DNA from: Clostridiales bacterium
Lineage (GTDB): Bacteria > Bacillota > Clostridia > Peptostreptococcales > JAAYPU01
Assembly: GCA_012519645.1 (NCBI GenBank)
Contig: JAAYPU010000285.1
Location: 1 to 8,620 of the forward strand
DNA: 8,620 nt
Direction: 5' to 3'
The notes under the pieces are model-generated. The model was not told the origin of the DNA, made no database searches, and saw nothing but the letters and a program-made list of their open reading frames with translations. This document shows positions 1 to 6,484 of the stretch, piece by piece. Every line of letters begins with the position of its first letter. The first letter of the stretch is position 1. A program made the position numbers and the translations under genes.

Positions 1-299
1 ATAATATTATAATAAAAATATTCAATATGATTAAAACGGAATCCTTGGTTTATTTTAAGCGAAGATACAATAAAATTATTTCTCAAAGCCTCCAGCTTTA
101 TCCTTTGCAGAAAAAAGGTCTTCCCGGCTCCGTAAGGACCACTGACTACTTTCACTACTCCGGTATTTTCTTTGGCTGAATTTAATCCTCTGATAAACTC
201 TTCTAACTGCTGTTCTCTTCCAACACACAAATATTCAATACCGTATTCAGGTACTACTCCATTTTTTAAAGCATTTAAAATGTGTTGAAGATGCACCAT
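1..299 (-). CDS. BrxC/BrxD-like (DUF2791) P-loop ATPase, N-terminal part, cut by window edge
   Basis: The minus strand reads open from an ATG at 299-297 to the window edge, about 99 codons, with no stop. The protein begins MVHLQHILNALKNGVVPEYG and continues through IEYLCVGREQQLEEF to a Walker A motif GPYGAGKT at about residues 65-72, followed by FFLQRIKLEALRNNF. The layout (short helix, 'NG-V-P--G-E-L-VGR' segment, G-YG-GKT P-loop about 25 residues later, then a helix and a strand) is that of the BrxC/BrxD (DUF2791) ATPases found in BREX phage-defence loci; this was recognised by eye, not by a search. An AAGGAAG ribosome binding site lies 8 nt before the ATG. The gene follows the atp terminator and has its own promoter, so it is probably not part of the atp operon. 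Walker B and everything C-terminal lie outside the window. Another STAND/AAA-type ATPase cannot be excluded. Confidence 0.7.
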   Translation of the reverse strand, partial: MVHLQHILNALKNGVVPEYGIEYLCVGREQQLEEFIRGLNSAKENTGVVKVVSGPYGAGKTFFLQRIKLEALRNNFIVSSLKINQGFRFNHIEYFYYNI

Positions 300-336
300 T
301 TAACAAACTTCCTTCCAAATTAAAATGATTTTCTAT

Positions 337-345
337 ATTATACCA
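337..345 (-). promoter_or_regulatory. Candidate extended -10 promoter for the BrxD-like gene
   Basis: The minus strand has TGGTATAAT: a perfect TATAAT (342-337) preceded by TGN, an extended -10 element, 37 nt upstream of the ATG at 299. At 17-bp spacing the -35 region reads AGTAAA, far from TTGACA, which is tolerable for an extended -10 promoter. Three copies of a (A/T)(C/T)ATGGT-like word lie at and upstream of it (338-348, 348-358, 371-381). Confidence 0.5.
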
Positions 346-381
346 TGTTTCACCATATTTTTACTTTGTTTTTTACCATAT
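338..381 (-). repeat. Three short direct repeats overlapping the promoter (possible operator)
   Basis: On the plus strand the words ttataccatgt (338-348), tttcaccatat (348-358) and ttttaccatat (371-381) are related 11-mers in the same orientation. Their starts are 10 bp and 23 bp apart, roughly one and two helical turns. The first overlaps the -10 box. Such phasing suits a repressor or activator site, but the sequence is AT-rich and chance is possible. Confidence 0.3.
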
Positions 382-417
382 GAGGCTATATGAATTTAGA
401 ATAAAATCAAAAGACTA

Positions 418-466
418 TAAAGCTTATTATTTTATTCAACTTGTATAGAGTATCAGATAAGCTTTA
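418..466. repeat. 10-bp perfect inverted repeat with a 29-nt loop
   Basis: TAAAGCTTAT (418-427) and ATAAGCTTTA (457-466) are exact reverse complements, each centred on AAGCTT. They lie in the noncoding stretch upstream of the BrxD-like gene. There is no T-tract typical of a terminator on either strand. It could be a paired protein-binding site or a weak hairpin. A separate 7-bp dyad with a 1-nt centre (AGTAAAG-C-CTTTACT) lies at 500-514. Otherwise 300-520 holds only the promoter and short repeats, with no credible gene. Confidence 0.4.
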
Positions 467-520
467 ATACATCAGCCATTGAAAGCGATATGATTTCTAA
501 GTAAAGCCTTTACTATTAAA

Positions 521-733
521 TTGATTTCATATGTATTGTAAAGTTACTTGGAGTATTATAATACAAAAATCGAGATATAAGATTAGTGAAAAACCGTGTA
601 TCCGACAGGATGTCGGATAAAATCGCTTAAGGCATGGACGCCGATTAAGATTGTCAGGTTTTTCATGCAAGATTCTATCCGATTCTTCTAAAATACGTAA
701 CCGGAACGAATACAATACATATGAATTTATCAA
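521..733. repeat. About 210-bp imperfect palindrome with perfect 15-bp ends, MITE-like
   Basis: TTCATATGTATTGTA (526-540) is the exact reverse complement of TACAATACATATGAA (711-725). With a 3-nt gap the match extends outward to ttgat (521-525) and atcaa (729-733). Moving inward, ttgg/ccgg (548-551/701-704, using G-T pairs), gtatt/aatac (553-557/692-696) and gtgaaaaacc/ggtttttcat (586-595/657-666, one G-T pair) also pair. At the apex sit two separate hairpins: TATCCGACA-GGA-TGTCGGATA (599-619) and CTTAAGGC-ATGGAC-GCC(GA)TTAAG (626-649). The whole therefore folds as one long stem ending in a two-branched head. The interior is more GC-rich than its flanks. No transposase is present and the 68-codon reading frame across it looks incidental. 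The best guess is a miniature inverted-repeat element; a structured RNA is the alternative. Confidence 0.6.
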
Positions 734-742
734 AAAATATAA

Positions 743-775
743 AAAACAAGGTCTTTTATAAAAAGACCTTGTTTT
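743..775 (-). terminator. Rho-independent terminator of the atp operon
   Basis: AAAACAAGGTCTTTT (743-757) and AAAAGACCTTGTTTT (761-775) form a perfect 15-bp stem around a 3-nt loop. On the minus strand the stem starts 12 nt after the atpC stop codon and is followed by a T-rich tail (TTTTTTATATTTTTT). On the plus strand only four T follow, so it acts mainly for leftward transcription. Confidence 0.9.
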
Positions 776-787
776 AAATAATGTACT

Positions 788-1201
788 TTATTTGCTAAAA
801 TGCTCTTCATAAACATTTATTCTGTTAAATGCCCGCAACATAGCTGCCCTTGCTCTTTCTAAATCTACCTCCTGATTTTCTGACGCCAATCGTTCTTCTG
901 CTCTTTGCTTTGCTTCCTTTGCGCGATTGATATCAATTTCATCAGGCCACTCGGCAGAATCCGCAACTATTGTTGTTTTGCCTTCTTTAACGTGAATATA
1001 TCCTCCGGAGCAAGTAGCTTTTTTAATCTGACCTTTTTCTTTTATCTTTAATACGCCCGATGAAAGTGGAACCACAGTCCACATATGATCTGCCATAAAC
1101 GCTGAATCTCCGTTTATAGTACGGGTAACAACCATTTCCACTTCACCATGATAGAAAGATTTTTCCGGCGTTACTACATCTAGATGAAAGGTTCTTGCCA
1201 A
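788..1201 (-). CDS. atpC: F1Fo ATP synthase epsilon subunit (TTG start)
   Basis: This 137-residue protein is the epsilon subunit of the central stalk, which links gamma to the c ring and inhibits ATP hydrolysis in many bacteria. The N-terminal beta-sandwich (about 1-84) begins with the family pattern LDVVTPEKSFYHGEVEMVV, and the C-terminal two-helix domain covers about 88-131. Residues 89-94, IDINRA, match the I(L)DxxRA ATP-binding motif known from Bacillus epsilon subunits, followed by a matching AKEAKQRAEERL helix. The sandwich segment 31-45 (GDSAFMADHMWTVVP) differs from the usual 'GELGILPGHAPLVAP' type. The start is TTG at 1201-1199, fixed by a near-perfect AGGAGGTGA 7 nt upstream; the next Met is residue 23, inside the domain. 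It is the last gene of the operon, 29 nt after atpD and 12 nt before the terminator. Confidence 0.97.
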   Translation of the reverse strand: MARTFHLDVVTPEKSFYHGEVEMVVTRTINGDSAFMADHMWTVVPLSSGVLKIKEKGQIKKATCSGGYIHVKEGKTTIVADSAEWPDEIDINRAKEAKQRAEERLASENQEVDLERARAAMLRAFNRINVYEEHFSK

Positions 1202-1205
1202 AATA

Positions 1206-1214
1206 TCACCTCCT
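1206..1214 (-). promoter_or_regulatory. Near-perfect ribosome binding site deciding the atpC TTG start
   Basis: AGGAGGTGA on the minus strand, with 7 nt between GGAGG and the TTG start of atpC. No in-frame ATG or GTG fits it. The strong site may compensate for the weak start codon. Confidence 0.85.
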
Positions 1215-1215
1215 G

Positions 1216-1227
1216 AGTGAATTCACT
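1216..1227. repeat. 12-bp perfect palindrome between atpD and atpC
   Basis: AGTGAATTCACT is fully self-complementary and lies 3 nt after the atpD stop and 1 nt before the atpC ribosome binding site. In RNA it could form only a 4-bp hairpin with an AAUU loop, so any effect on atpC translation would be small. Chance occurrence is quite possible. Confidence 0.35.
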
Positions 1228-1230
1228 AAG

Positions 1231-2631
1231 TTACATATTCTTAGCTCTATCCACTACCTCATCAATTCCTCCTGCAAAAAGGAATGCAGATTCAGGAATA
1301 TCATCATGCTTACCTTCCAGGATTTCTTTAAAGCCTCGGATAGTCTCTTTCAATGGTACATATTTCCCCGGTGTTCCGGTAAATTGTTCAGCAACATGGA
1401 ATGGCTGAGATAAGAATCTTTGAATCTTTCTCGCTCTTGCTACTATGAGTTTATCCTCGTCACTGAGTTCATCCATACCTAAAATGGCAATGATGTCCTG
1501 AAGATCTTTGTATCTTTGAAGTACTTCCTGTACGCCTCTTGCTACATTGTAGTGTTCTTCACCCAATATAACAGGGTCCATAATTCTTGAAGAAGAATCC
1601 AAAGGATCCACCGCCGGATAAATACCTAACTCAGAAATAGCACGTGACAATACAGTTGTCGCGTCCAGATGAGCAAAGGTTGTAGCCGGTGCCGGGTCTG
1701 TCAAGTCATCCGCTGGCACATAAATCGCCTGAACAGATGTAATGGAACCTTTCTTTGTAGAAGTAATCCTCTCTTGTAAGGCACCCATTTCTGTTGCAAG
1801 TGTAGGCTGATAGCCTACTGCGCTCGGCATACGTCCTAAGAGAGCGGATACCTCTGATCCGGCTTGTGTAAATCTGAATATATTGTCAATGAACAAAAGC
1901 ACGTCTTGTCCTTCTCTGTCACGGAAATATTCCGCCATGGTCAATCCAGTCAATCCCACACGCATTCTCGCTCCGGGCGGTTCATTCATTTGTCCGAATA
2001 CCAGTGCTGTTTTATCCAGAACTCCTGCATCCTTCATTTCATAGTAAAGGTCATTACCTTCTCTCGTTCTTTCCCCTACTCCTGCAAACACGGATAATCC
2101 ACCATGTTCCTTTGCAATATTGTTAATGAGCTCTTGAATAAATACTGTTTTTCCTACTCCGGCTCCCCCAAAGAGTCCTACTTTTCCACCTTTTGTATAA
2201 GGCGCAATAAGGTCTACAACTTTAATTCCTGTCTCAAATATTTGAGCAGATGTTTCTTGTTCTTCAAAGCTGGGTGCCTGTCTATGAATAGGCATTTTCT
2301 CTTCTGCATCGCATTCTTCTTTTAAGTCTATAGTTTCACCCAATACATTAAATAGTCTGCCTAAGGTTTTGGGCCCTACAGGAACAGAAATGGGTCTTCC
2401 GGTGTTGATTGCCTCCAGCCCTCTTACAAGACCATCTGTAGAAGACATAGCAACACATCTGACCGTATCATCTCCAATATGCTGAGCAACTTCAGCAACA
2501 ATTTTTCTATCGCCGTGCTGAATCTCTATTGCACTTAAAAGTTCAGGGATGCTTTGAGGATTGAATCTAATATCTAAAACCGGTCCGATTATCTGTGAAA
2601 TAATACCTTTATTATCAGACAATTCATCCAC
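1231..2631 (-). CDS. atpD: F1Fo ATP synthase beta subunit (catalytic)
   Basis: Beta is the catalytic F1 subunit, making or hydrolysing ATP at the alpha-beta interface. Its 466 residues match the usual length. Visible motifs are the N-terminal barrel pattern GIISQIIGPVLDIRF (9-23), Walker A GGAGVGKT (155-162, Lys161 and Thr162), GERTREGNDLY (186-196) with catalytic Glu187, the Walker B region LLFIDNIFRF (245-254), signature PAVDPLDSSS (339-348) and DELSDED (387-393), a variant of the DELSEED loop that touches gamma. All catalytic residues are intact. The longest frame starts at GTG (2631-2629), since an in-frame TGA lies at 2640-2638. Its AAAGG site is only 2 nt away, so a TTG at 2622-2620 (spacing 11) or coupling to atpG, 12 nt upstream, is also possible. 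Confidence 0.98.
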   Translation of the reverse strand: MDELSDNKGIISQIIGPVLDIRFNPQSIPELLSAIEIQHGDRKIVAEVAQHIGDDTVRCVAMSSTDGLVRGLEAINTGRPISVPVGPKTLGRLFNVLGETIDLKEECDAEEKMPIHRQAPSFEEQETSAQIFETGIKVVDLIAPYTKGGKVGLFGGAGVGKTVFIQELINNIAKEHGGLSVFAGVGERTREGNDLYYEMKDAGVLDKTALVFGQMNEPPGARMRVGLTGLTMAEYFRDREGQDVLLFIDNIFRFTQAGSEVSALLGRMPSAVGYQPTLATEMGALQERITSTKKGSITSVQAIYVPADDLTDPAPATTFAHLDATTVLSRAISELGIYPAVDPLDSSSRIMDPVILGEEHYNVARGVQEVLQRYKDLQDIIAILGMDELSDEDKLIVARARKIQRFLSQPFHVAEQFTGTPGKYVPLKETIRGFKEILEGKHDDIPESAFLFAGGIDEVVDRAKNM

Positions 2632-2643
2632 ATCCTTTCATGT

Positions 2644-3528
2644 TTATTTCAGAGCCTCTGCTCCGCCGACAATTTCTGAAATTTCCTGAGTAATTGCCGC
2701 CTGGCGTGCTCTATTATAGTTTAATGTCAATTTATCAATCATTTCTACAGCATTGTCTGTTGCATTCTCCATTGCTATACGTCTTGCGCCCTGTTCGCTT
2801 GCAGATGAAGAAACCAGTCCGCCAAAAATAAGACTCTCCACATAGCTGGGTACCAAATAATTGAATAAATCCTCCGGTGAAGGTTCATAAGATATCATTT
2901 CAAAATTATTATTTTGAACTGTTTCGGATCCCTTTTCTTCAGTCTTATTAAATCCTGATAACGGCAATAATCTTATGACCTCCGGTTTTTGTGTAATCGT
3001 ACTTACAAAATCTGTATACACTAAATATACTTCATCGAATTCTCTGTCTTTGTAAAGCTTTATTACCAAAGAGCTAATGCTTTTTGCGTCCTTAAAGGTT
3101 ATTTTTTCAATAACGTTTATATATTCTCCGTTTATTTTATATCCACGTTTCTTAAAAAAATCTCTGCCTTTTTGTCCTATAGCGATAACAGATACTTCTT
3201 CTTTCCCACGCATATGCAACAGAGCTTCTTTCATAACGTTAGTGTTATAGCCTCCACATAGACCACCGTCTGCTGTTATAACTATAAAACAGCTTTTTTT
3301 AATTTCTCTGGCTCCTTCAAAGTAATCACTATGAATATTTTCAATATTCTCAGCTATTTCACTCATTGTATTCTTAACGGTATAAAAATAGGGTCTGGTT
3401 CTGTCTAATTTTTCTCTCGCTTTTCTCAACTTCGCTGAAGAAACCAGTTCCATAGCTTTGGTTATTTGCTTTGTACTGTTTACACTTTTTATTCTGCGCT
3501 TGATATCGCGCATTCCTTTTCCTGCCAT
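2644..3528 (-). CDS. atpG: F1Fo ATP synthase gamma subunit
   Basis: Gamma forms the rotating central shaft in the alpha3-beta3 head. The 294-residue protein has the two conserved terminal coiled-coil helices. The N-terminal one reads MRDIKRRIKSVNSTKQITKA and continues MELVSSAKLRKA (about 6-37); the C-terminal one ends with ITQEISEIVGGAEAL (279-293), which fits the gamma family signature. The middle Rossmann-like part contains FIVITADGGLCGGYN (about 81-95). The start ATG (3528-3526) is preceded by a strong GGAGGTGAG site. The gene is 29 nt after atpA and 12 nt before atpD. Length and motifs are normal, with no sign of a break. Confidence 0.98.
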   Translation of the reverse strand: MAGKGMRDIKRRIKSVNSTKQITKAMELVSSAKLRKAREKLDRTRPYFYTVKNTMSEIAENIENIHSDYFEGAREIKKSCFIVITADGGLCGGYNTNVMKEALLHMRGKEEVSVIAIGQKGRDFFKKRGYKINGEYINVIEKITFKDAKSISSLVIKLYKDREFDEVYLVYTDFVSTITQKPEVIRLLPLSGFNKTEEKGSETVQNNNFEMISYEPSPEDLFNYLVPSYVESLIFGGLVSSSASEQGARRIAMENATDNAVEMIDKLTLNYNRARQAAITQEISEIVGGAEALK

Positions 3529-3557
3529 CTACTCACCTCCATACGCTGAGCAAACAG

Positions 3558-5069
3558 CTATTCTATTTGAAATATTTTCTTAAATTCTGCTATAGCTGCT
3601 TTTAGTTTTTCTTCCGTGCTTTCATCCAATTTTCCGCTGCTTTTGATATTCTTTCCTACTTCAGCATATTGAGTATCCATAAAATTCAAAAACTCTTTTT
3701 CAAATCTCTTGATTTGCGGAACAGGAATATCTGCCAGATATTTATTGATTGCCGCATAAATAATCATAACCTGATGCTCTACCTTTACAGGTGCATATTG
3801 AGGCTGTTTCAAGATTTCCATCAGTATTTCCCCTTGGGAAAGTCTTGCCTGAGTATCTTTATCTAATTCAGACCCAAATTTTGCAAATGCAGCAAGTTCT
3901 CTGTACTGGGCAAGTTCCAAACGGATTTTGCCGGCTACCTGCTTCATGGCTTTTATTTGAGCCGATCCTCCTACTCTGGATACGGAAATACCTGAGTTTA
4001 CAGCAGGTCTTTGCCCTGAGAAGAATAATTCCGACTCAAGAAAGATTTGACCATCTGTAATAGAAATGACGTTTGTCGGTATATACGCGGATACATCTCC
4101 TGCTTGAGTTTCAATAATCGGAAGTGCCGTAATAGAACCGCCGCCAAGGGCATCGCTTAATTTGGCTGCTCTCTCCAGCAATCTGCTGTGTAAGTAAAAA
4201 ACGTCTCCAGGATAAGCTTCACGACCCGGAGGTCTTCTAAGAAGCAGTGATAAAGTACGATATGCAACAGCATGTTTAGACAAATCATCATATATGATCA
4301 GCACGTCTTTTCCCTGATACATAAATTCCTCAGCCATTGCACAGCCTGCATACGGTGCAATATATTGCAATGGTGCCAATTCACTTGCTGTAGCGGATAC
4401 AATAATTGTATAATCCATTGCCCCGAAATTTTCCAAAGTCTGAACTATTTGTGCAACAGTAGATTTTTTCTGTCCAATGGCAACATAAATACATATTACA
4501 TTTTCTTCTTTTTGATTAATAATGGTATCCACTGCAATAGCAGTTTTACCGGTCTGTCTGTCTCCTATGATAAGCTCTCTTTGTCCTCTTCCAATCGGGA
4601 TCATAGAGTCTATTGCCTTTATCCCTGTTTGAAGCGGTTGATGAACAGATTTTCTGTCGATAACACTTGGCGCATTGTATTCTACCGGTCTGAACTTATC
4701 TGTTTTAATAGGACCTTTACCGTCAATAGCCTGTCCAAGAGCATTTACTACCCTTCCTATAAGCTGCTCGCCTACCGGTACTTCTACAACCCTGCCCGTA
4801 GGTTTAACAATGTCGCCTTCCTTGATGTGTTCGCCTGCACCCATAAGTACAGCACCTATATTGTCTTCTTCCAGGTTAAGCGCCATACCGTATACTTCAC
4901 CCGGGAACTCTAAGAGCTCGCCTGCCATACATTTTTCAAGCCTGTGAATTCTGGCAATACCATCTCTAACCTGGATAACAGTACCTACATCAGACACTTT
5001 AAGCTTATCTTCATATTTCTTTATCTGTTCTTTTATTACAGAGCTTATTTCTTCGGGTCTCAGATTCAT
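3558..5069 (-). CDS. atpA: F1Fo ATP synthase alpha subunit
   Basis: Alpha alternates with beta in the F1 head, binds non-catalytic nucleotide and supplies the arginine finger. From the chosen start it has 503 residues and begins MNLRPEEISSVIKEQIKKYE, as clostridial alphas do. It has Walker A GDRQTGKT (169-176), the Walker B region VLIIYDDLSKHA (256-267) and SGISVSRVGGSAQ with the arginine finger at Arg365. The open frame reaches further up to a GTG at 5078-5076, but that GTG is itself part of the AGGGGTG ribosome binding site, 8 nt before the ATG at 5069-5067, so the ATG is preferred. The gene is 21 nt after atpH. The N-terminal segment, which meets delta, is present and normal. Confidence 0.97.
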   Translation of the reverse strand: MNLRPEEISSVIKEQIKKYEDKLKVSDVGTVIQVRDGIARIHRLEKCMAGELLEFPGEVYGMALNLEEDNIGAVLMGAGEHIKEGDIVKPTGRVVEVPVGEQLIGRVVNALGQAIDGKGPIKTDKFRPVEYNAPSVIDRKSVHQPLQTGIKAIDSMIPIGRGQRELIIGDRQTGKTAIAVDTIINQKEENVICIYVAIGQKKSTVAQIVQTLENFGAMDYTIIVSATASELAPLQYIAPYAGCAMAEEFMYQGKDVLIIYDDLSKHAVAYRTLSLLLRRPPGREAYPGDVFYLHSRLLERAAKLSDALGGGSITALPIIETQAGDVSAYIPTNVISITDGQIFLESELFFSGQRPAVNSGISVSRVGGSAQIKAMKQVAGKIRLELAQYRELAAFAKFGSELDKDTQARLSQGEILMEILKQPQYAPVKVEHQVMIIYAAINKYLADIPVPQIKRFEKEFLNFMDTQYAEVGKNIKSSGKLDESTEEKLKAAIAEFKKIFQIE

Positions 5070-5077
5070 TACTATCA

Positions 5078-5082
5078 CCCCT
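5078..5082 (-). promoter_or_regulatory. Ribosome binding site deciding the atpA start
   Basis: AGGGG on the minus strand, extending as AGGGGTGAT, lies 8 nt before the ATG at 5069. It abuts the GTG at 5078, leaving no room for that codon to be a start. Confidence 0.75.
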
Positions 5083-5090
5083 AACTAATG

Positions 5091-5633
5091 CTATACTATT
5101 ATGAGATCAATGGTTTCTTTGAGGCTTTTCAGCTTATTCTGAATAGAAGCATCAATAACCTTTTCACCAATCTTAACTTTTATGCCTCCAATTAATGAAG
5201 GATCCTCAATAACTTGCAATCTTACACTTTTACCGGTAATTTGAGAAAGCTTTTCTTCCAATAGCTTTACCTGGCTTTCTGAAAGAGATACCGCAGAGTA
5301 AACAGTTCCTTCTTCAATATTGTTATACTCATTAGTAAGCCTGAAGTATTCTTTACATATGCTGAAAAAAGAACTGGTTCTTTTTTTATCCATAAGGACA
5401 AATAAGAAATTTAAAACTATATCACTCACTTTATCTCCAAAAACTTCTCTTAATATCTTTTTCTTCTCATCTTTATTGATTCTTGGAGATTTATATAATT
5501 CATAAAAATCCGGTTCTTTTTCAAACAAGCCTTTAATGAAATCCATCTGTTCACGGAAAAGATCCACTGAATTTGAATCTTGTGCAACCTCAAATAAGGC
5601 CTTACCATATGTAATCGCAACTAACTCTGCCAT
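5091..5633 (-). CDS. atpH: F1Fo ATP synthase delta subunit
   Basis: Delta (OSCP homologue) caps the F1 head and fastens it to the peripheral b stalk. The 180-residue length is typical. The N-terminal six-helix domain starts AITYGKALFEVAQ (7-19). The C-terminal end carries the most conserved family segment, DPSLIGGIKVKIGEKVIDAS (about 144-163), followed by the last helix. The start ATG (5633-5631) lies inside the end of atpF, 13 bp overlapping, with a GGGGAGG site within atpF codons, so translation of the two stalk partners is probably coupled. The next gene, atpA, follows after 21 nt. Confidence 0.97.
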   Translation of the reverse strand: MAELVAITYGKALFEVAQDSNSVDLFREQMDFIKGLFEKEPDFYELYKSPRINKDEKKKILREVFGDKVSDIVLNFLFVLMDKKRTSSFFSICKEYFRLTNEYNNIEEGTVYSAVSLSESQVKLLEEKLSQITGKSVRLQVIEDPSLIGGIKVKIGEKVIDASIQNKLKSLKETIDLIIV

Positions 5634-6133
5634 TCAGCCTCCCCTACCTCTTCAAGAAATTTTTGAATCAGCTCGTTATGATCTTTTTCATCCAGCTTCT
5701 TTTTAAGCACCTTTTCTACAGTAATGAATGCCAATGATGTGATTTCATTTTTAAGCTCATTCATAGCTTTTATGTTTTCTCTTTCAATTTCGGCTTCCGC
5801 ATGTTTTATCATCATTGAAGCTCTTTCATGTGCTTCATTAATGATTTCTTTGTACTGCTCGTCGGCCTTCAGCCTTGCAGCCTTTATGATCTCGCGGCCT
5901 TCTTCCTTGATGTTTTCAAGTTTTATTTCATATTCTTTCTTAAACGCTTGAGCCTGTTTATTAATTTCATCTGCTTCATCAACAGTGTCTTGTATACGTT
6001 GCTGCCTTGCCAGCATCATTTCTTTAACAGGCTTAAACAATAATTTTCGTAATATCAGAAAAAGAATAATAGTATTTAATATTTGAAAAACAAATGTCCA
6101 ATTGAATGCAACAAGTTTAGCATATTCTAACAT
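5621..6133 (-). CDS. atpF: F1Fo ATP synthase b subunit
   Basis: Subunit b is the membrane-anchored peripheral stalk that holds F1 still against the rotor. The 170 residues show one membrane helix (about 9-32, with FNWTFVFQILNTIILFLIL), the conserved KLLFKPVKEMM (30-40), then a long charged helix rich in Glu, Lys and Ala that dimerises (about 40-150). Only one b-type gene is present, so a homodimer is expected. The start ATG (6133-6131) lies 9 nt after GGAGG. An out-of-frame ATG at 6138-6136 sits 4 nt after the same site but reads only three codons before TAG. The end overlaps atpH by 13 bp. Confidence 0.97.
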   Translation of the reverse strand: MLEYAKLVAFNWTFVFQILNTIILFLILRKLLFKPVKEMMLARQQRIQDTVDEADEINKQAQAFKKEYEIKLENIKEEGREIIKAARLKADEQYKEIINEAHERASMMIKHAEAEIERENIKAMNELKNEITSLAFITVEKVLKKKLDEKDHNELIQKFLEEVGEAEWQS

Positions 6134-6178
6134 ACCATGACGCCTCCTTTCCCTCCGTTTTATTTATTAAAAGTCATT

Positions 6179-6445
6179 TTATAATAAATTGATTAACGGA
6201 TTTGCGAAAAGAAGTATCAAGGCAATAATCAAACCATAAATACCTGTTGTTTCAGCAACAGCAGCTCCAAGAAGCATGGTTCTGACAATATCTCCCTGTG
6301 CCTCCGGTTGTCTTCCAACACTTTCAGCACCCTTACCTGCCGCATAACCCTGGCCAATCCCAGGTCCTATACCTGCAATCATTGCAAGTCCTGCACCGAT
6401 TGCTGAACATGCTAATATTAATGCTTTTCCTGTAATAGGTTCCAT
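6179..6445 (-). CDS. atpE: F1Fo ATP synthase c subunit, single hairpin, Na+-type
   Basis: This 88-residue proteolipid is the repeating unit of the membrane rotor ring. It has two membrane helices (about 8-35 and 53-80) joined by the polar loop GRQPEA (44-49) that contacts gamma and epsilon. Gln32, Val63, Glu65, Thr66 and Thr67 occupy the positions that bind Na+ in the Ilyobacter tartaricus c ring, and numbering matches exactly, so Na+ coupling is likely (inferred). A GGAGGAGG site 9 nt upstream promises strong translation, as needed for the most abundant subunit. It lies 39 nt after the three-hairpin c gene and 45 nt before atpF. Its C-terminal helix (ETTGIYGLIIAL...NPLINLL) is nearly identical to that of the third repeat upstream, pointing to local duplication. 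Confidence 0.98.
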   Translation of the reverse strand: MEPITGKALILACSAIGAGLAMIAGIGPGIGQGYAAGKGAESVGRQPEAQGDIVRTMLLGAAVAETTGIYGLIIALILLFANPLINLL

Positions 6446-6484
6446 AATAAAATTCCTCCTCCATCATTTAAATAATTAATAAAA

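Noticed and set aside
418..466. Terminator
   Set aside because: The 29-nt loop and lack of a T-tract on either strand argue against intrinsic termination.
527..733. 68-codon reading frame on the minus strand inside the palindrome
   Set aside because: It spans the inverted repeat end to end, has no convincing ribosome binding site and resembles no known protein; the palindrome explains the open frame.
2624..2641. Five-codon minus-strand mini-frame (ATG AAA GGA TGT GGA TGA) overlapping the atpD start
   Set aside because: It has no ribosome binding site and is short enough to occur by chance; a coupling role cannot be supported.
4272..4913. 213-codon plus-strand open frame opposite atpA
   Set aside because: It is antisense to the intact, highly conserved alpha subunit gene; its Cys-, Tyr- and Phe-rich composition is typical of a shadow frame.
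6127..6138. Three-codon out-of-frame ATG just ahead of the atpF start
   Set aside because: ATG GTA TGT TAG lies close to the ribosome binding site, but the in-frame ATG 5 nt later has good spacing; probably incidental.
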